From Lachancea kluyveri NRRL Y-12651 (Eukaryota; Ascomycota; Saccharomycetes; Saccharomycetales; Saccharomycetaceae), in assembly GCA_000149225.2 (NCBI GenBank), contig CM000689.1, forward strand, positions 1,178,001-1,242,000: a stretch of DNA of 64,000 nucleotides, written 5' to 3'. The position numbers and the translations under genes are program-made. Below are positions 20,076 through 29,471 of the stretch, one piece after another; the stretch's first letter is position 1; every line of letters starts with the position of its first letter. The notes under the pieces are model-generated. The model was not told the DNA's origin, searched no databases, and was given only the letters and a program-made list of their open reading frames with translations.

Positions 20076-20786
20076 TTACTCTGAGAAATTTGTGACTTCT
20101 CTAAAGTACTTTTTTATAATGTTTTTAAATTCCGAGGCTGGGCTTTGTTGACACTGCATTATAGATCTATAACAGGCCAATGTGTTCTTGACTTCTTCAC
20201 TTCTGATCCAAACCTTACCATTCACACCGATAGCCACTTCAAACTGCGTATACTCAGCAAGTATTTGCAGCAATGAAAATTCATTGTTGAATAGCAATTC
20301 ACGGGCAAAGGCCAACGAAACGTTAATCACCATACCACCATCTAGTAAGCCAAAACCAGCATCTTTTCCTGTAACAGAATCCATACATTCAATCTCAGCT
20401 TCCAACTCTTTTTCAGCTCTACAAACACGAGCGTAAACTAAGTCACCAATTTTTAAAGAAGGTCTGTTCTTTTTAGAAGCGTTAGGAAATGCCATATATG
20501 ATAGCGTCACGCTCGAGGAGAAATCTGCAAGAGAAACTCTATAGCTGTCAGAAAAAGTCCCAGTAATCACGCCAACAACAAAGTCACCAACTGCAGGAAT
20601 GTACCTTTTGGAGTTATAGTCAATGTAGACAGATTGGCCTTTCTTAGTATGTGAAATGACCTCCAAACCAGCGTTTACGGGTTTTAACTCCTGGGTTTTT
20701 GGGTCACAGTAGACACCAGGACCAATAGACGCTGGTTGAGACAAATCGATGTGCAAAGAGTCACTTGGGATAGTTAAGCTGGCCAT
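20076..20786 (-). CDS. RRP40: Rrp40, RNA exosome cap subunit
   Basis: A 236-residue protein matching Rrp40 (S. cerevisiae 240). It has an N-terminal region, an S1 domain (VGDFVVGVITGTFSDSYRVSL) and a KH-type domain (EVAIGVNGKVWIRSEE), with SYMAFPNASKKNRP between. It is one of three cap proteins of the RNA exosome. An ATG six codons upstream (20802-20804) is also in frame; the downstream ATG fits the family N-terminus better, but the upstream one cannot be excluded. A perfect PAC box lies 46 bp upstream. Confidence 0.95.
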   Translation of the reverse strand: MASLTIPSDSLHIDLSQPASIGPGVYCDPKTQELKPVNAGLEVISHTKKGQSVYIDYNSKRYIPAVGDFVVGVITGTFSDSYRVSLADFSSSVTLSYMAFPNASKKNRPSLKIGDLVYARVCRAEKELEAEIECMDSVTGKDAGFGLLDGGMVINVSLAFARELLFNNEFSLLQILAEYTQFEVAIGVNGKVWIRSEEVKNTLACYRSIMQCQQSPASEFKNIIKKYFREVTNFSE

Positions 20787-20831
20787 TATTTTTTGGTGTT
20801 TCATATCGCATCTTAGTGATGGTTGTTATTC

Positions 20832-20841
20832 AGCTCATCGC
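20832..20841 (-). promoter_or_regulatory. PAC box (GCGATGAGCT) upstream of RRP40
   Basis: On the minus strand the 10 bases read GCGATGAGCT, an exact match to the polymerase A and C (PAC) motif bound by Dot6/Tod6 in S. cerevisiae. It is typical of ribosome-biogenesis and rRNA-processing genes, which fits RRP40. Confidence 0.7.
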
Positions 20842-20956
20842 AGATGAAAACTTTGTTATACATTATCGTAATTTACGACACCATGCTCTAACATTTTTAG
20901 AAAGCGATTATACGTGAAAGCGTTTTCCAAGTCATAAAATAATCAATAGTCAAGAC

Positions 20957-21958
20957 ATGAGTTGTGACCTGTTCACGTCCTATTTCCCGAAGGTTCTGAC
21001 TGTCGCTTTGCTTGGTTATACAGGTACTGTGGCAATTCAGCATGTTAATGTGGTTCCCTTTACAATAAATGCTGCGGTAATTGTTATCACACTAGGTGTC
21101 GACATGTACACCTATTTCAAAATAGTAAGCGTAGGTGCTGGAAGCCCCTTGGATTTTCCTGAGCTACACATTCAAAATGTCCAAGATGCCGAGGAAGGAC
21201 ATGTATTTCCTCCAGAATTTCTCTCTAACCGGTCGGTGACATTAAAGCACAACGGTCGGTTCAGGATATGTCGCAACTGTAAAGTTTGGAAGCCCGACAG
21301 GTCTCACCATTGCTCCTCCTGTAATAAATGCTTTTTGAAAATGGATCACCACTGCCCTTGGTTTGCTTCGTGTATCGGGTTCAAGAATCAAAAATTATTC
21401 ATTCAATTTCTTCTGTACACCACTTGGTACGCTGTATTTGTGTTTATGACTACTGGGCTGCAACTATGGAAGTGGTTGGACAATAAAATGTATGAGAAAG
21501 AGCTTATAGATTTAAGCTTGATGACAGTTTGGCTACTTTCGATAATATCATGCATATCAATGTTTGCATTTACTTCCTACTCAATCTATTTGGTAACAAA
21601 GAATACAACTACGATAGAAATGTATGGATGGACACATTACAAGTCTCAACTAGAAATAGTAAATGACAGCAGAAGGACATCAATGTCTGCTACGGATAAT
21701 GTTTTTGACTTGGGGACTCGCAAAGCCAACTGGGAAGCCGTGATGGGTAAGAGTTGGCGAGAGTGGTTATTGCCTGTAAGAACCGACGCGGAGTTAAAAA
21801 GTAGGAATACATTGGACGAAAAAGGTTTGTACTTTAAAATACGAAATGACTTTTACCAGGACATCCATGAGAGTATGGATCTACAACAACAGCTGATGAA
21901 AAGACTCACACCGAGGTCTTCTGCAGAACTCAGGACCCCTATGCTAAGTAAACCATGA
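20957..21958 (+). CDS. PFA3: Pfa3, DHHC protein palmitoyltransferase
   Basis: A 333-residue protein (S. cerevisiae 336) with two N-terminal membrane segments, the cysteine-rich DHHC domain (CRNCKVWKPDRSHHC, then KMDHHCPWFASCIG, about residues 108-150), and two further membrane segments. A TTxE-like NTTTIEMYGW motif follows. Pfa3 palmitoylates the vacuolar protein Vac8 at the vacuole membrane. It is divergent from RRP40 and convergent with EGT2. Confidence 0.95.
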   Translation: MSCDLFTSYFPKVLTVALLGYTGTVAIQHVNVVPFTINAAVIVITLGVDMYTYFKIVSVGAGSPLDFPELHIQNVQDAEEGHVFPPEFLSNRSVTLKHNGRFRICRNCKVWKPDRSHHCSSCNKCFLKMDHHCPWFASCIGFKNQKLFIQFLLYTTWYAVFVFMTTGLQLWKWLDNKMYEKELIDLSLMTVWLLSIISCISMFAFTSYSIYLVTKNTTTIEMYGWTHYKSQLEIVNDSRRTSMSATDNVFDLGTRKANWEAVMGKSWREWLLPVRTDAELKSRNTLDEKGLYFKIRNDFYQDIHESMDLQQQLMKRLTPRSSAELRTPMLSKP

Positions 21959-22133
21959 AAAAAACCACTTAAATAATTCATAATATGGTCCATTAAACTA
22001 TAAACACAAAACAAAAAAAATGCAATCATAAACACCAGTTACATAAAAATCATTGGGCAACTCTATCAAAACGTTGAAAAAATATTGTACAATTTGCCAC
22101 CCCTCTCCAAAATTCTAACACTATACTGCAGTC

Positions 22134-24482
22134 TCAAAGAGCAAAAAGTAGAATACCGGCAACGATACCAGAAACACCGTAGTCTAGATGGCTACCAGAG
22201 CCTTGGTAGATGGAAATGGCAACTGTTTCTGGAGAATAGGTTGCCGAAGTGCTTATGGAAGATCCGCCGAGAGGTGATGTGTAAACGGATAATTGCGGTG
22301 CGCCTGTAGATACTAAAGTTGTGGTTTGGACATATTTTCTAGTAGAGGTGGCTAATTGTTCTTCGAATCCAGAAGTAGTCACGGGACTAGCAATTACAGA
22401 GCCCCCCAAAATTGAAGAGTACGCTGAAACTTCAGCTGTTGCTGTCGATTTCAGAGTTAAAGTTTGAACTAATTCTTTCGTAGTCTTGGCTAATTGGTTT
22501 TCAGTAGAGTGAGAAATTGCAGAATTGGCGATTGAAGAACCACCAAGGACTGAATTGTATACCGTGACTTTAGCTGCATCTGTAGATTTTATGGTTGTAG
22601 TGTAACCAAATTTTTTGGTAGAGGTACTCAATTTCCCTCCAGTAGTAATTGTGACAAGATGTGGAGCTTCGCTTTCAATGGTAGTAATGGAGCTAACCGG
22701 GATACAAGCAGTACATGTTGTAACTTTACCATTTTCAGTCTTGGTTATAGTAGTTTGGGGTGCGAGAGTGTTCGTAGAATTACCCACAGAGTTATCGGCG
22801 TTCTTGGTGTATGAAACGGGGTTAGCTGTAGAGAGCGTGCTAACTGCAAACCAGCTAGTGTACTCAGTAGCCTTTCCACCTTCAGTTTTGGTAACAACAG
22901 TAAAAGTCTTTTCAGCGATAGAAGTGTTAAAAGATTTAAGGGTGCTGGTGGCGGAGAGAGAAGATGTAGTAGAAATGGTCCCTATAGCGAACCAGCTGGT
23001 GTATTCAGTAGCTTTAGCGCCCTTTGTCCTAGTGAGAACGGTATAAGTCAAACGCTTACTGACAAGGTGACTAGTGGTAGCATTTGTGTGAGCGATAGTA
23101 CTTGAAGAAGAAGTACTGATAGAGCCATTACTGTCTCTGGAAGCAGTAGCAGTACTAGAAGTAGCCGTATCATTGGAAAGAGAGATGGAAGCAGAATCAA
23201 CGGAATCCCTAGAAAAAGTAGATCCACTGGTAAAGGTGGTCTGACTGTAAGCAACAGAACCATTGGTAGCAACTGTAGCAGATAGCGTGGTAGTTGTAGT
23301 GGGTAGGGTGGAAACTGCAAACCAGCTAGTGAAGATAGAATATTCACCACTTTGCGTCTTAGTTGCGAGGCTATAAGTTAAATGGCCGGATGAATTTGAG
23401 TTTGTGCCGGAGATTGCTTGAGAAGCCGTTTCAGCAGTTAAAATTGAGGTAGGTGCAAAAAATGAACTGTTGTACCCTGTGATAGTAGAAACACTGGTGC
23501 CCGTCTCGACAGCCAAAGCTTTAGTCAATTGAGCAGGATTAGCAAGAGACTTCATGTAAACTCTATCGTTAAAAATGATAGAATCATCTCTCTTTTGTTT
23601 GGATGATGTTGGGTATTCTAGAGTAGCAGTATTTTCAATGTAATTTGCAGAAACAACTTCTGTTTGGTATTGAATACGGATGTACTTTACCCTACCCGAG
23701 ATTGTGGAATGAAAGCTTAACTCGATTGCAGATTCATCAGAATCATCTGTAAAAGCGGTAAGATCTGTGGATTTTTCGGGCTGATTGAAGCTATCGACTT
23801 CGGTAACAATTTTGAAAGAGGTCAGAGAAGTGTCAAAGTTGTAGTCGTTAGAACCAGAAGCAATGGAAGCAAAGTTGAAAGAGCTTGGATGTCCAGAGGT
23901 TGGAATATCCACAGTGAACCAAGCTTTACCATTTTCGCTAACACCAGCATTTTTGGTAACCGAAGATATGTCCTTTGCAACGTAAGCAATTGGCTGAGTA
24001 AAAGAAGAACCAGTAGAAACATCAAACACATAATTAATAGTTCTAGGACTTGGGATCTTTTCCAATCCGTCTGAAGTTAGTTTGGTTAGGAGTGTAAAAG
24101 TACCAGTACGATCTTTGGCAGCATCATCCTTAAAGGAAACAGTGAAAACTTTGGATGAGTTGTAGCTGACGCGTCCAATAACATCAGCACCGTCCAATAG
24201 CTCGAAGGGTGACTCTGGGAAAGTTCCAAACTCTGTAGGAACAGTTAAATATATGTCATCGCTATAGCCCGCAGAAACGTAGACCTCTGCCTCAATTGCA
24301 AACCAGTGGTTCTTATCTGTTGAGGTTCTACTACCGGTGTAAGCATCTAGTAGCTGTACGTTGGAAAAGAAGGCGGTTGAAGTGGAAGTGGCGGCTGTAG
24401 AAGTGCTAGTACCGTTACCGTATTTTGCATTTGTAAATTCAAAAATAAATGAAGCAACTATTAAAAAGCTTATGAAGATCAT
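22134..24482 (-). CDS. EGT2: Egt2-like GPI cell-wall protein
   Basis: A 782-residue secreted protein. It has a signal peptide (MIFISFLIVASFIFEFTNA), an N-terminal ~300-residue domain that looks like a beta-sandwich adhesin module, and then Ser/Thr-rich repeats. At least three units carry EYTSWFA-type motifs, and three ~55-residue units carry Y-x-S-x-LGGS motifs. A GPI tail (DYGVSGIVAGILLFAL) ends the protein. It is shorter than S. cerevisiae Egt2 (1041), consistent with fewer repeats. Egt2 acts in cell separation after cytokinesis. Position between PFA3 and MDJ2 and four upstream ACCAGC sites support the assignment. The repeat regions are prone to length change. Confidence 0.85.
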   Translation of the reverse strand: MIFISFLIVASFIFEFTNAKYGNGTSTSTAATSTSTAFFSNVQLLDAYTGSRTSTDKNHWFAIEAEVYVSAGYSDDIYLTVPTEFGTFPESPFELLDGADVIGRVSYNSSKVFTVSFKDDAAKDRTGTFTLLTKLTSDGLEKIPSPRTINYVFDVSTGSSFTQPIAYVAKDISSVTKNAGVSENGKAWFTVDIPTSGHPSSFNFASIASGSNDYNFDTSLTSFKIVTEVDSFNQPEKSTDLTAFTDDSDESAIELSFHSTISGRVKYIRIQYQTEVVSANYIENTATLEYPTSSKQKRDDSIIFNDRVYMKSLANPAQLTKALAVETGTSVSTITGYNSSFFAPTSILTAETASQAISGTNSNSSGHLTYSLATKTQSGEYSIFTSWFAVSTLPTTTTTLSATVATNGSVAYSQTTFTSGSTFSRDSVDSASISLSNDTATSSTATASRDSNGSISTSSSSTIAHTNATTSHLVSKRLTYTVLTRTKGAKATEYTSWFAIGTISTTSSLSATSTLKSFNTSIAEKTFTVVTKTEGGKATEYTSWFAVSTLSTANPVSYTKNADNSVGNSTNTLAPQTTITKTENGKVTTCTACIPVSSITTIESEAPHLVTITTGGKLSTSTKKFGYTTTIKSTDAAKVTVYNSVLGGSSIANSAISHSTENQLAKTTKELVQTLTLKSTATAEVSAYSSILGGSVIASPVTTSGFEEQLATSTRKYVQTTTLVSTGAPQLSVYTSPLGGSSISTSATYSPETVAISIYQGSGSHLDYGVSGIVAGILLFAL

Positions 24483-24658
24483 GTCTTGTTATTCTTCTTA
24501 TTAGCTTTTTCCTTTGATTTGTCTGTACCGTAATAGGAAAGAGAAGTTTGAACGTTGGAAATAGAAATCAACATTCTCGGCACTTATTTATATACACAGT
24601 TCTTGTTTTTATTTCTACTGTCATTCAATTTAAAGCGCTGTAGGATGTTATAGTGATT

Positions 24659-24891
24659 GCTGGTTTCCTTGCAAATCACAGATCAAGCCCGTAACCCCTA
24701 AATTTGAACAAGGTAAATCAAAGCGCCCCAAAATCAGACATCCCATACAATAAAACCGTTGTACCAAGTTCGTGATCTCGGATAGGCTCTTATGGAAATA
24801 AACAAGACCAGCATTTTTATTTGTAATTTCATGCAGCATTCGAGTTTTGACATAATGACCAGCCCTTTGATTTTCCCCCGATGAAACCAGC
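24659..24891. promoter_or_regulatory. Cluster of four ACCAGC (Swi5/Ace2-type) sites upstream of EGT2
   Basis: ACCAGC occurs on the plus strand at 24807-24812, 24858-24863 and 24886-24891, and on the minus strand at 24659-24664. All are within 180-410 bp upstream of the EGT2 ATG. ACCAGC is the core site of Swi5 and Ace2, which drive EGT2 at mitotic exit in S. cerevisiae. Conserved cell-cycle control is a reasonable inference. Confidence 0.65.
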
Positions 24892-24935
24892 CATCTCATT
24901 CTCAAATTCGTCATGTACGATTGAACGTAGTAATT

Positions 24936-24985
24936 GTCACGTGCCGTTTATGAAGCGGGCATCCGCTTCATAAACGGCACGTGAC
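24936..24985. repeat. Perfect 23-bp inverted repeat with two TCACGTG boxes
   Basis: Arms 24936-24958 and 24963-24985 are exact reverse complements separated by the 4-nt loop GCAT. Each arm ends in GTCACGTG, the Cbf1/CDEI-type octamer. A weaker symmetry (GTACGA and flanks) extends outward by ~30 bp on each side. It lies between the EGT2 promoter and MDJ2. The flanking DNA lacks the AT-rich CDEII and CDEIII needed for a point centromere. Confidence 0.9.
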
Positions 24986-24987
24986 CC

Positions 24988-25194
24988 ATGATGGAACTCG
25001 TACAATTCGTGATATTGGGTTATACGAATAACTTAATGGATGCTTGCAACTGTCCCAATTGTGGAGAGAGGTTTTGCGTCAGACAGAATTTCAATGGGCA
25101 CTGCTACTTTGAACCTGGCTTGAACAGCGTATTAAGCGAAAGACCCAGCCATTGGCATTCAAAGAGAGTACTACAGATGGACCTCTCTCGCTAA
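24988..25194 (+). CDS. Hypothetical 68-residue cysteine-rich protein
   Basis: A frame starting with two ATGs two bases right of the inverted repeat. It contains closely spaced cysteines (CNCPNCGERFC, then a further Cys), reminiscent of a small zinc-binding module, but matches no family I recognise. It ends 294 bp before MDJ2. It could be spurious or a relic. Confidence 0.25.
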   Translation: MMELVQFVILGYTNNLMDACNCPNCGERFCVRQNFNGHCYFEPGLNSVLSERPSHWHSKRVLQMDLSR

Positions 25195-25329
25195 TAAAGT
25201 ACACATTCAGCCATGTGGCTTCAAAGACACTAAATCAATACGATTACAAGTTTCCTTATGAACAATTGTAGCATATACCATGTTTGGCATGCGTGAACTA
25301 CCTACTTCCTATCCAGAGAGCTTTCAGCG

Positions 25330-25361
25330 TTTCATCGCATATACGTTTCATCGCATATACG
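25330..25361. repeat. 16-bp tandem duplication upstream of MDJ2
   Basis: Two exact copies of TTTCATCGCATATACG in tandem, ~130 bp upstream of the MDJ2 start. They could duplicate a factor site or be replication slippage. Confidence 0.85.
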
Positions 25362-25488
25362 TTTCTACGATTATTATCAACTTTCTTGCCATTCTTAAAT
25401 CTCATCGACCAGGCCCCAAGCTAATGAAACGATAGTTATCAAGAGTCATCCCTGAAAACTAAATGGCTAAATAACAAATCAGCTAGGG

Positions 25489-25917
25489 ATGGTACTTCCA
25501 ATTATAGTAGGTATTGGCGTTACGATTTCTGCGATAACTATCAGATCTGGGTTGCGAGCGTGGGATGCTTATAAGAGGCTTACTCCATTGATGATCGCAC
25601 AGTTGAATAGGGTGCGAGTACCATACACAGCTTCGAAGAAAAACTATAGGAGTGGACTAAACCAAGAACTTCAGAGCCGGCTGAACCAGTATCCAGGTGG
25701 TTTTTACAGCAGAATGACCGAAACAGAGGCTCTGTTGATATTGGGCATATCCTCTGAAGAGATAGAGCATTTGAACGCAACCATGCTGAAAAGAAAACAT
25801 AGAAGAGCCATGCTGCAAAACCATCCAGACAAAGGGGGCAGTCCTTACCTTGCAATGAAGATCAATGAGGCTAGGGAAACGTTAGAGCGTGGAATAATGG
25901 TCAACAAAAACGAATAA
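25489..25917 (+). CDS. MDJ2: Mdj2, mitochondrial inner-membrane J-protein
   Basis: A 142-residue protein (S. cerevisiae Mdj2 is 146). The hydrophobic N-terminus (VLPIIVGIGVTISAITI) serves as membrane anchor. A degenerate linker and a C-terminal J-domain follow, with the essential HPD tripeptide in RRAMLQNHPDKGGSPY. It stimulates mitochondrial Hsp70 at the inner membrane import motor, as a relative of Pam18. It is the first of three same-strand genes (MDJ2, PEX6, RPD3), as on S. cerevisiae XIV. Confidence 0.93.
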   Translation: MVLPIIVGIGVTISAITIRSGLRAWDAYKRLTPLMIAQLNRVRVPYTASKKNYRSGLNQELQSRLNQYPGGFYSRMTETEALLILGISSEEIEHLNATMLKRKHRRAMLQNHPDKGGSPYLAMKINEARETLERGIMVNKNE

Positions 25918-26366
25918 AGTAGATATGCACTTGTAGATACCTCCATGTACCAAAATTCTTTCACCTTCTGACTCAGAGCTTCCTTAATGGAATTCCGTCA
26001 CTTTTGCCTACGAGTGATAAGGCTTTGAGGAACTTACTACAAACTGTGTTTATCGTGGTAGTGCTTACAGCAAGATTATTAAAGGTCTCTTCGATTTACT
26101 TGAAATTTTGGTATAATAATATGCCCCTAAAATGCACAGACGTGGCACATCTTACAACCCTTGAGACTTCTAGGTTTGATTTTTTAAATAAGAAGAAGTT
26201 TACAGTCTAGTTGTTTTTGTCTAATCGGCATTTTGCAAAACTCGCATGCTACGCAAGTTCTTCATCGCTTGTTCGTAGAAGAACACATAAAATAAAGCCT
26301 AAATGATTCAAATTCTAGGTAATAATCAACTTTAGAAAAAAAGGAAGAAGGGGTAAGAATAAACAA
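25918..26366. promoter_or_regulatory. MDJ2-PEX6 intergenic region
   Basis: A 449-bp gap between two same-strand genes. It holds no ATG-started frame of convincing composition; a short open frame near 26004-26210 begins with TTG only. It presumably contains the MDJ2 terminator and PEX6 promoter. Confidence 0.35.
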
Positions 26367-29300
26367 ATGAGCGCTACTGCAAATGCTATATTTTCAGACG
26401 ATGGATCGTCTATCTGCCAGCTCTCTCCTGATTTGTTTTTTGAGTTTTTCGGCATCAATTCCTCTCTAGAGTTCGACTCATCAAAACATTTGTTTTATGT
26501 GTGCATTCATCTTTTGAACTACAATAAATTCGAAAAGTCAAAGCTGATTCAGTGTCGAATCAATGAAGCATTGAAAAATAACACTGTGGAATTACCGGCA
26601 AAAACTTTTTGCCTTCAAAATCATCTTCCCGCGGTTGATACTTGTAAAGTCGAACCGTTTACTGAGGAATTACCAGTACTTGAAAACGTGGTCATTGCTT
26701 TAAACAGTGAACTTTACAGCCAGTTGATACAGTTGCCAAATGTTGCTGACCAGCTGAAGTTCATTGCTATGAAATGTGATCTTGATGATAAGAAAACTGT
26801 AGTTCACAGGGGAGATAACCTGTGGAATTCATGGTGTAGAGTAATTTTTTGCTCTCCTCATTACCAAGGTTTGATCGATTTGAACCAGACAAAAATTGTA
26901 TTATTGAATTCCGAACCCGAAAAGATAGTAAACACTGGCTACACAGAAATTCAATCAATTAGTGACTTGCATCTAGTTCGTCCTAATAGGGTCATCTTGA
27001 AATTGAAGGGCTTACCCTTTGCAATAAATCCTATTTTTTTGAAACCGCAGCCAGCTGAATTGGATGATGATTCTTTATTTGTATTCGCAAATGTACAAAC
27101 TTTACTGAAATTAGGTGTAACAAGTGGCTCATACGTGAAAATCTCCTGTGGTGGTATACAAAGGGTGGCAAAAATTTTCGTACTACTATCGCCCAATAAT
27201 TTCGATACACTGACTATCTATGCCCCTCCTAAAATTATGGCAAATTTGAAATGTCCGAAAGAAGTTGAGGTCGAAAAATCTGACATGAGGATCAGAGATC
27301 TACCCATAGCTTCCTCTGTTTCTGTTGCACGTGTTGGCAATTGGGAAAACTTTCAAAGGCTTCACCAAAACATCATTTTCCACAACTTAACATTTTATCT
27401 TACTGATAAGAGGCGTATATTATGCTCTAACGATTTAATTCCGATCACTTTTGATTCCAGTATGGCAAGTATGTACTCCGAAGATTTAAATGAGTTCCAT
27501 TTAGATACAAAAGATGACTGCCTGGTGTGGTTCAAAGTTGGTGATGTGGAATTCGATGATATGCCAGATTACAAAGGCGAGTTTATCATTGACAATACTA
27601 AGACCAGACTCGTCACAACAAATGTTATTTCTGAACCCCCAATGAAAACGTTAAATTGTGACTATGTGTCTTATTTTGGCCTGCCTCATCTCTTTAATTA
27701 CAACTTGGACAAGTTTGCATTTGTGAAGAGGTTCCGTGATATTGTAAAAGCAGCTATCAGATGCTATGAAAGGGGCATCAGGATCAATACATCCTTGCTT
27801 CTTCACTCGTATACTCCAAACGTCGGAAAATCTACTATAGTCAGGTCAATTGCCGCACAACTGGGTATGCACTTACTAGAGATCGATTGTATTTCGATAA
27901 GTGTCAACAGCGGATCCTCCGATACCACTAGTAAAGTTATTGGTTTTATTAAAGCCAAACTAGAGCACGTCTTACCCTTTACAGAACCAGCACTCATATA
28001 TCTAGCACACTTAGATGCGATTTTGGAGAAGGAAGACCAACAACAGGACCCGAGCAGTTTGAAGATGGCAAGATCCACGAGTATTGAAATGAGCAATCTA
28101 ATTGAACAGTACACGCAAAATTTTCCGGGAACCGTGTTTGTTGCCTCTGCAAATGATATCGACAAAGTACCCGAAACTGTCAGGTCGAAGATAAAATTTG
28201 AAATAGAAGTACCTGTCCCTGACGAACCACAAAGATTTGAAATTTTTAAATACTGTCTGTCTGAAACCTCTTTAAATGAAGGCAGCTATGTTGGCTACAA
28301 GTTCTGTGTTGGTTCAGACGTGATATTCTCAAAATTGGCTCTACAATCTGCAGGATTGACACCTCTAAACTTGAAATCAATTGTCAACTCTGCAAAAATG
28401 AACTGCTTCAAAAGATTATCTGAGAAAAACGTGAGAAAAATCTCCATATTGGAAGGTGGATTTTTACCCATCAACTTGGAGGATTTAAGATGTGCCATTA
28501 ACAATGCAAGAGATGAGTTTTCCGATTCAATAGGTGCTCCAAAGATTCCTACTGTAAGTTGGGACGATATTGGTGGATTAGAAATGGTAAAGGGAGAAAT
28601 CATGGATACCATCGATATGCCATTAAAACATCCAGAGCTCTTCTCATCTGGTATGAAAAAGAGGAGTGGTATTCTTTTCTATGGCCCACCAGGAACAGGG
28701 AAAACTTTACTTGCGAAAGCCATTGCAACAAACTTTTCACTTAACTTTTTCAGTGTTAAAGGCCCTGAGTTATTAAACATGTATATTGGGGAATCTGAAG
28801 CAAATGTTCGTCGGGTCTTTCAAAAAGCTAGAGATGCCAAACCATGTGTAATTTTTTTTGATGAATTAGACTCTGTTGCTCCCAAGAGGGGCAACCAAGG
28901 TGATTCGGGCGGTGTGATGGATCGTATTGTGTCTCAACTGCTAGCAGAGCTTGATGGTATGAGCTCTAGTGGCGAAAATGGAGATGGAGTTTTTGTTATT
29001 GGTGCAACAAACAGGCCAGACCTGCTAGATGAAGCATTACTGAGACCAGGCAGATTTGATAAGATGCTATATCTAGGTATTTCAGATACCGACGAAAAAC
29101 AAGAGAATATTTTGAAAGCTCTAACTCGCAAGTTTACATTGGATAAAGGAGTAAACTTATCACAGCTAACAGAAAAGTGCCCCTTTACATACACAGGTGC
29201 AGACTTCTATGCTCTATCTTCAGATGCTATGTTGAACGCAATGACAAGAATAGCTGGCGAAGTGGATGAGAAAGTAAATCAATACAATACCGAACATAAA

Positions 29301-29471
29301 AAGAACGTGTCTGTGCGTTATTGGTTCGATAAAATCGCCACAGAAAAGGACTCTGAGGTGGTAGTAAAAATGGAAGATTTCATGAAAGCTCAGAATGAAC
29401 TGATACCCAGTGTTTCTGAGGAAGAACTCAATCATTACCTACAAATAAGAGCTAATTTTGAGACTAGTTAA
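26367..29471 (+). CDS. PEX6: Pex6, peroxisomal AAA ATPase
   Basis: A 1034-residue double-AAA ATPase (S. cerevisiae 1030). The N-terminal domains are followed by a first, degenerate ATPase module (loop around HSYTPNVGKSTIVR, about residue 490). A canonical second module near residues 740-900 has Walker A GPPGTGKT, Walker B CVIFFDELDSVAP and the second region of homology VIGATNRPDLLDEALLRPGRFD. With Pex1 it forms the hexamer that extracts ubiquitinated Pex5 from the peroxisome membrane. The weak first module is a known feature of Pex6. Confidence 0.97.
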   Translation: MSATANAIFSDDGSSICQLSPDLFFEFFGINSSLEFDSSKHLFYVCIHLLNYNKFEKSKLIQCRINEALKNNTVELPAKTFCLQNHLPAVDTCKVEPFTEELPVLENVVIALNSELYSQLIQLPNVADQLKFIAMKCDLDDKKTVVHRGDNLWNSWCRVIFCSPHYQGLIDLNQTKIVLLNSEPEKIVNTGYTEIQSISDLHLVRPNRVILKLKGLPFAINPIFLKPQPAELDDDSLFVFANVQTLLKLGVTSGSYVKISCGGIQRVAKIFVLLSPNNFDTLTIYAPPKIMANLKCPKEVEVEKSDMRIRDLPIASSVSVARVGNWENFQRLHQNIIFHNLTFYLTDKRRILCSNDLIPITFDSSMASMYSEDLNEFHLDTKDDCLVWFKVGDVEFDDMPDYKGEFIIDNTKTRLVTTNVISEPPMKTLNCDYVSYFGLPHLFNYNLDKFAFVKRFRDIVKAAIRCYERGIRINTSLLLHSYTPNVGKSTIVRSIAAQLGMHLLEIDCISISVNSGSSDTTSKVIGFIKAKLEHVLPFTEPALIYLAHLDAILEKEDQQQDPSSLKMARSTSIEMSNLIEQYTQNFPGTVFVASANDIDKVPETVRSKIKFEIEVPVPDEPQRFEIFKYCLSETSLNEGSYVGYKFCVGSDVIFSKLALQSAGLTPLNLKSIVNSAKMNCFKRLSEKNVRKISILEGGFLPINLEDLRCAINNARDEFSDSIGAPKIPTVSWDDIGGLEMVKGEIMDTIDMPLKHPELFSSGMKKRSGILFYGPPGTGKTLLAKAIATNFSLNFFSVKGPELLNMYIGESEANVRRVFQKARDAKPCVIFFDELDSVAPKRGNQGDSGGVMDRIVSQLLAELDGMSSSGENGDGVFVIGATNRPDLLDEALLRPGRFDKMLYLGISDTDEKQENILKALTRKFTLDKGVNLSQLTEKCPFTYTGADFYALSSDAMLNAMTRIAGEVDEKVNQYNTEHKKNVSVRYWFDKIATEKDSEVVVKMEDFMKAQNELIPSVSEEELNHYLQIRANFETS

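Noticed and set aside
24648-24914. 88-codon minus-strand frame upstream of EGT2 with an ATG
   Set aside because: It covers all four Swi5/Ace2-type sites and lacks recognisable homology; more likely EGT2 promoter sequence that happens to be open.
24936-24985. CDEI-like TCACGTG boxes as a point centromere
   Set aside because: No ~80-bp AT-rich CDEII and no CDEIII with TCCGAA core beside them; the boxes are arms of a palindrome, and the location near a subtelomere argues against a centromere.
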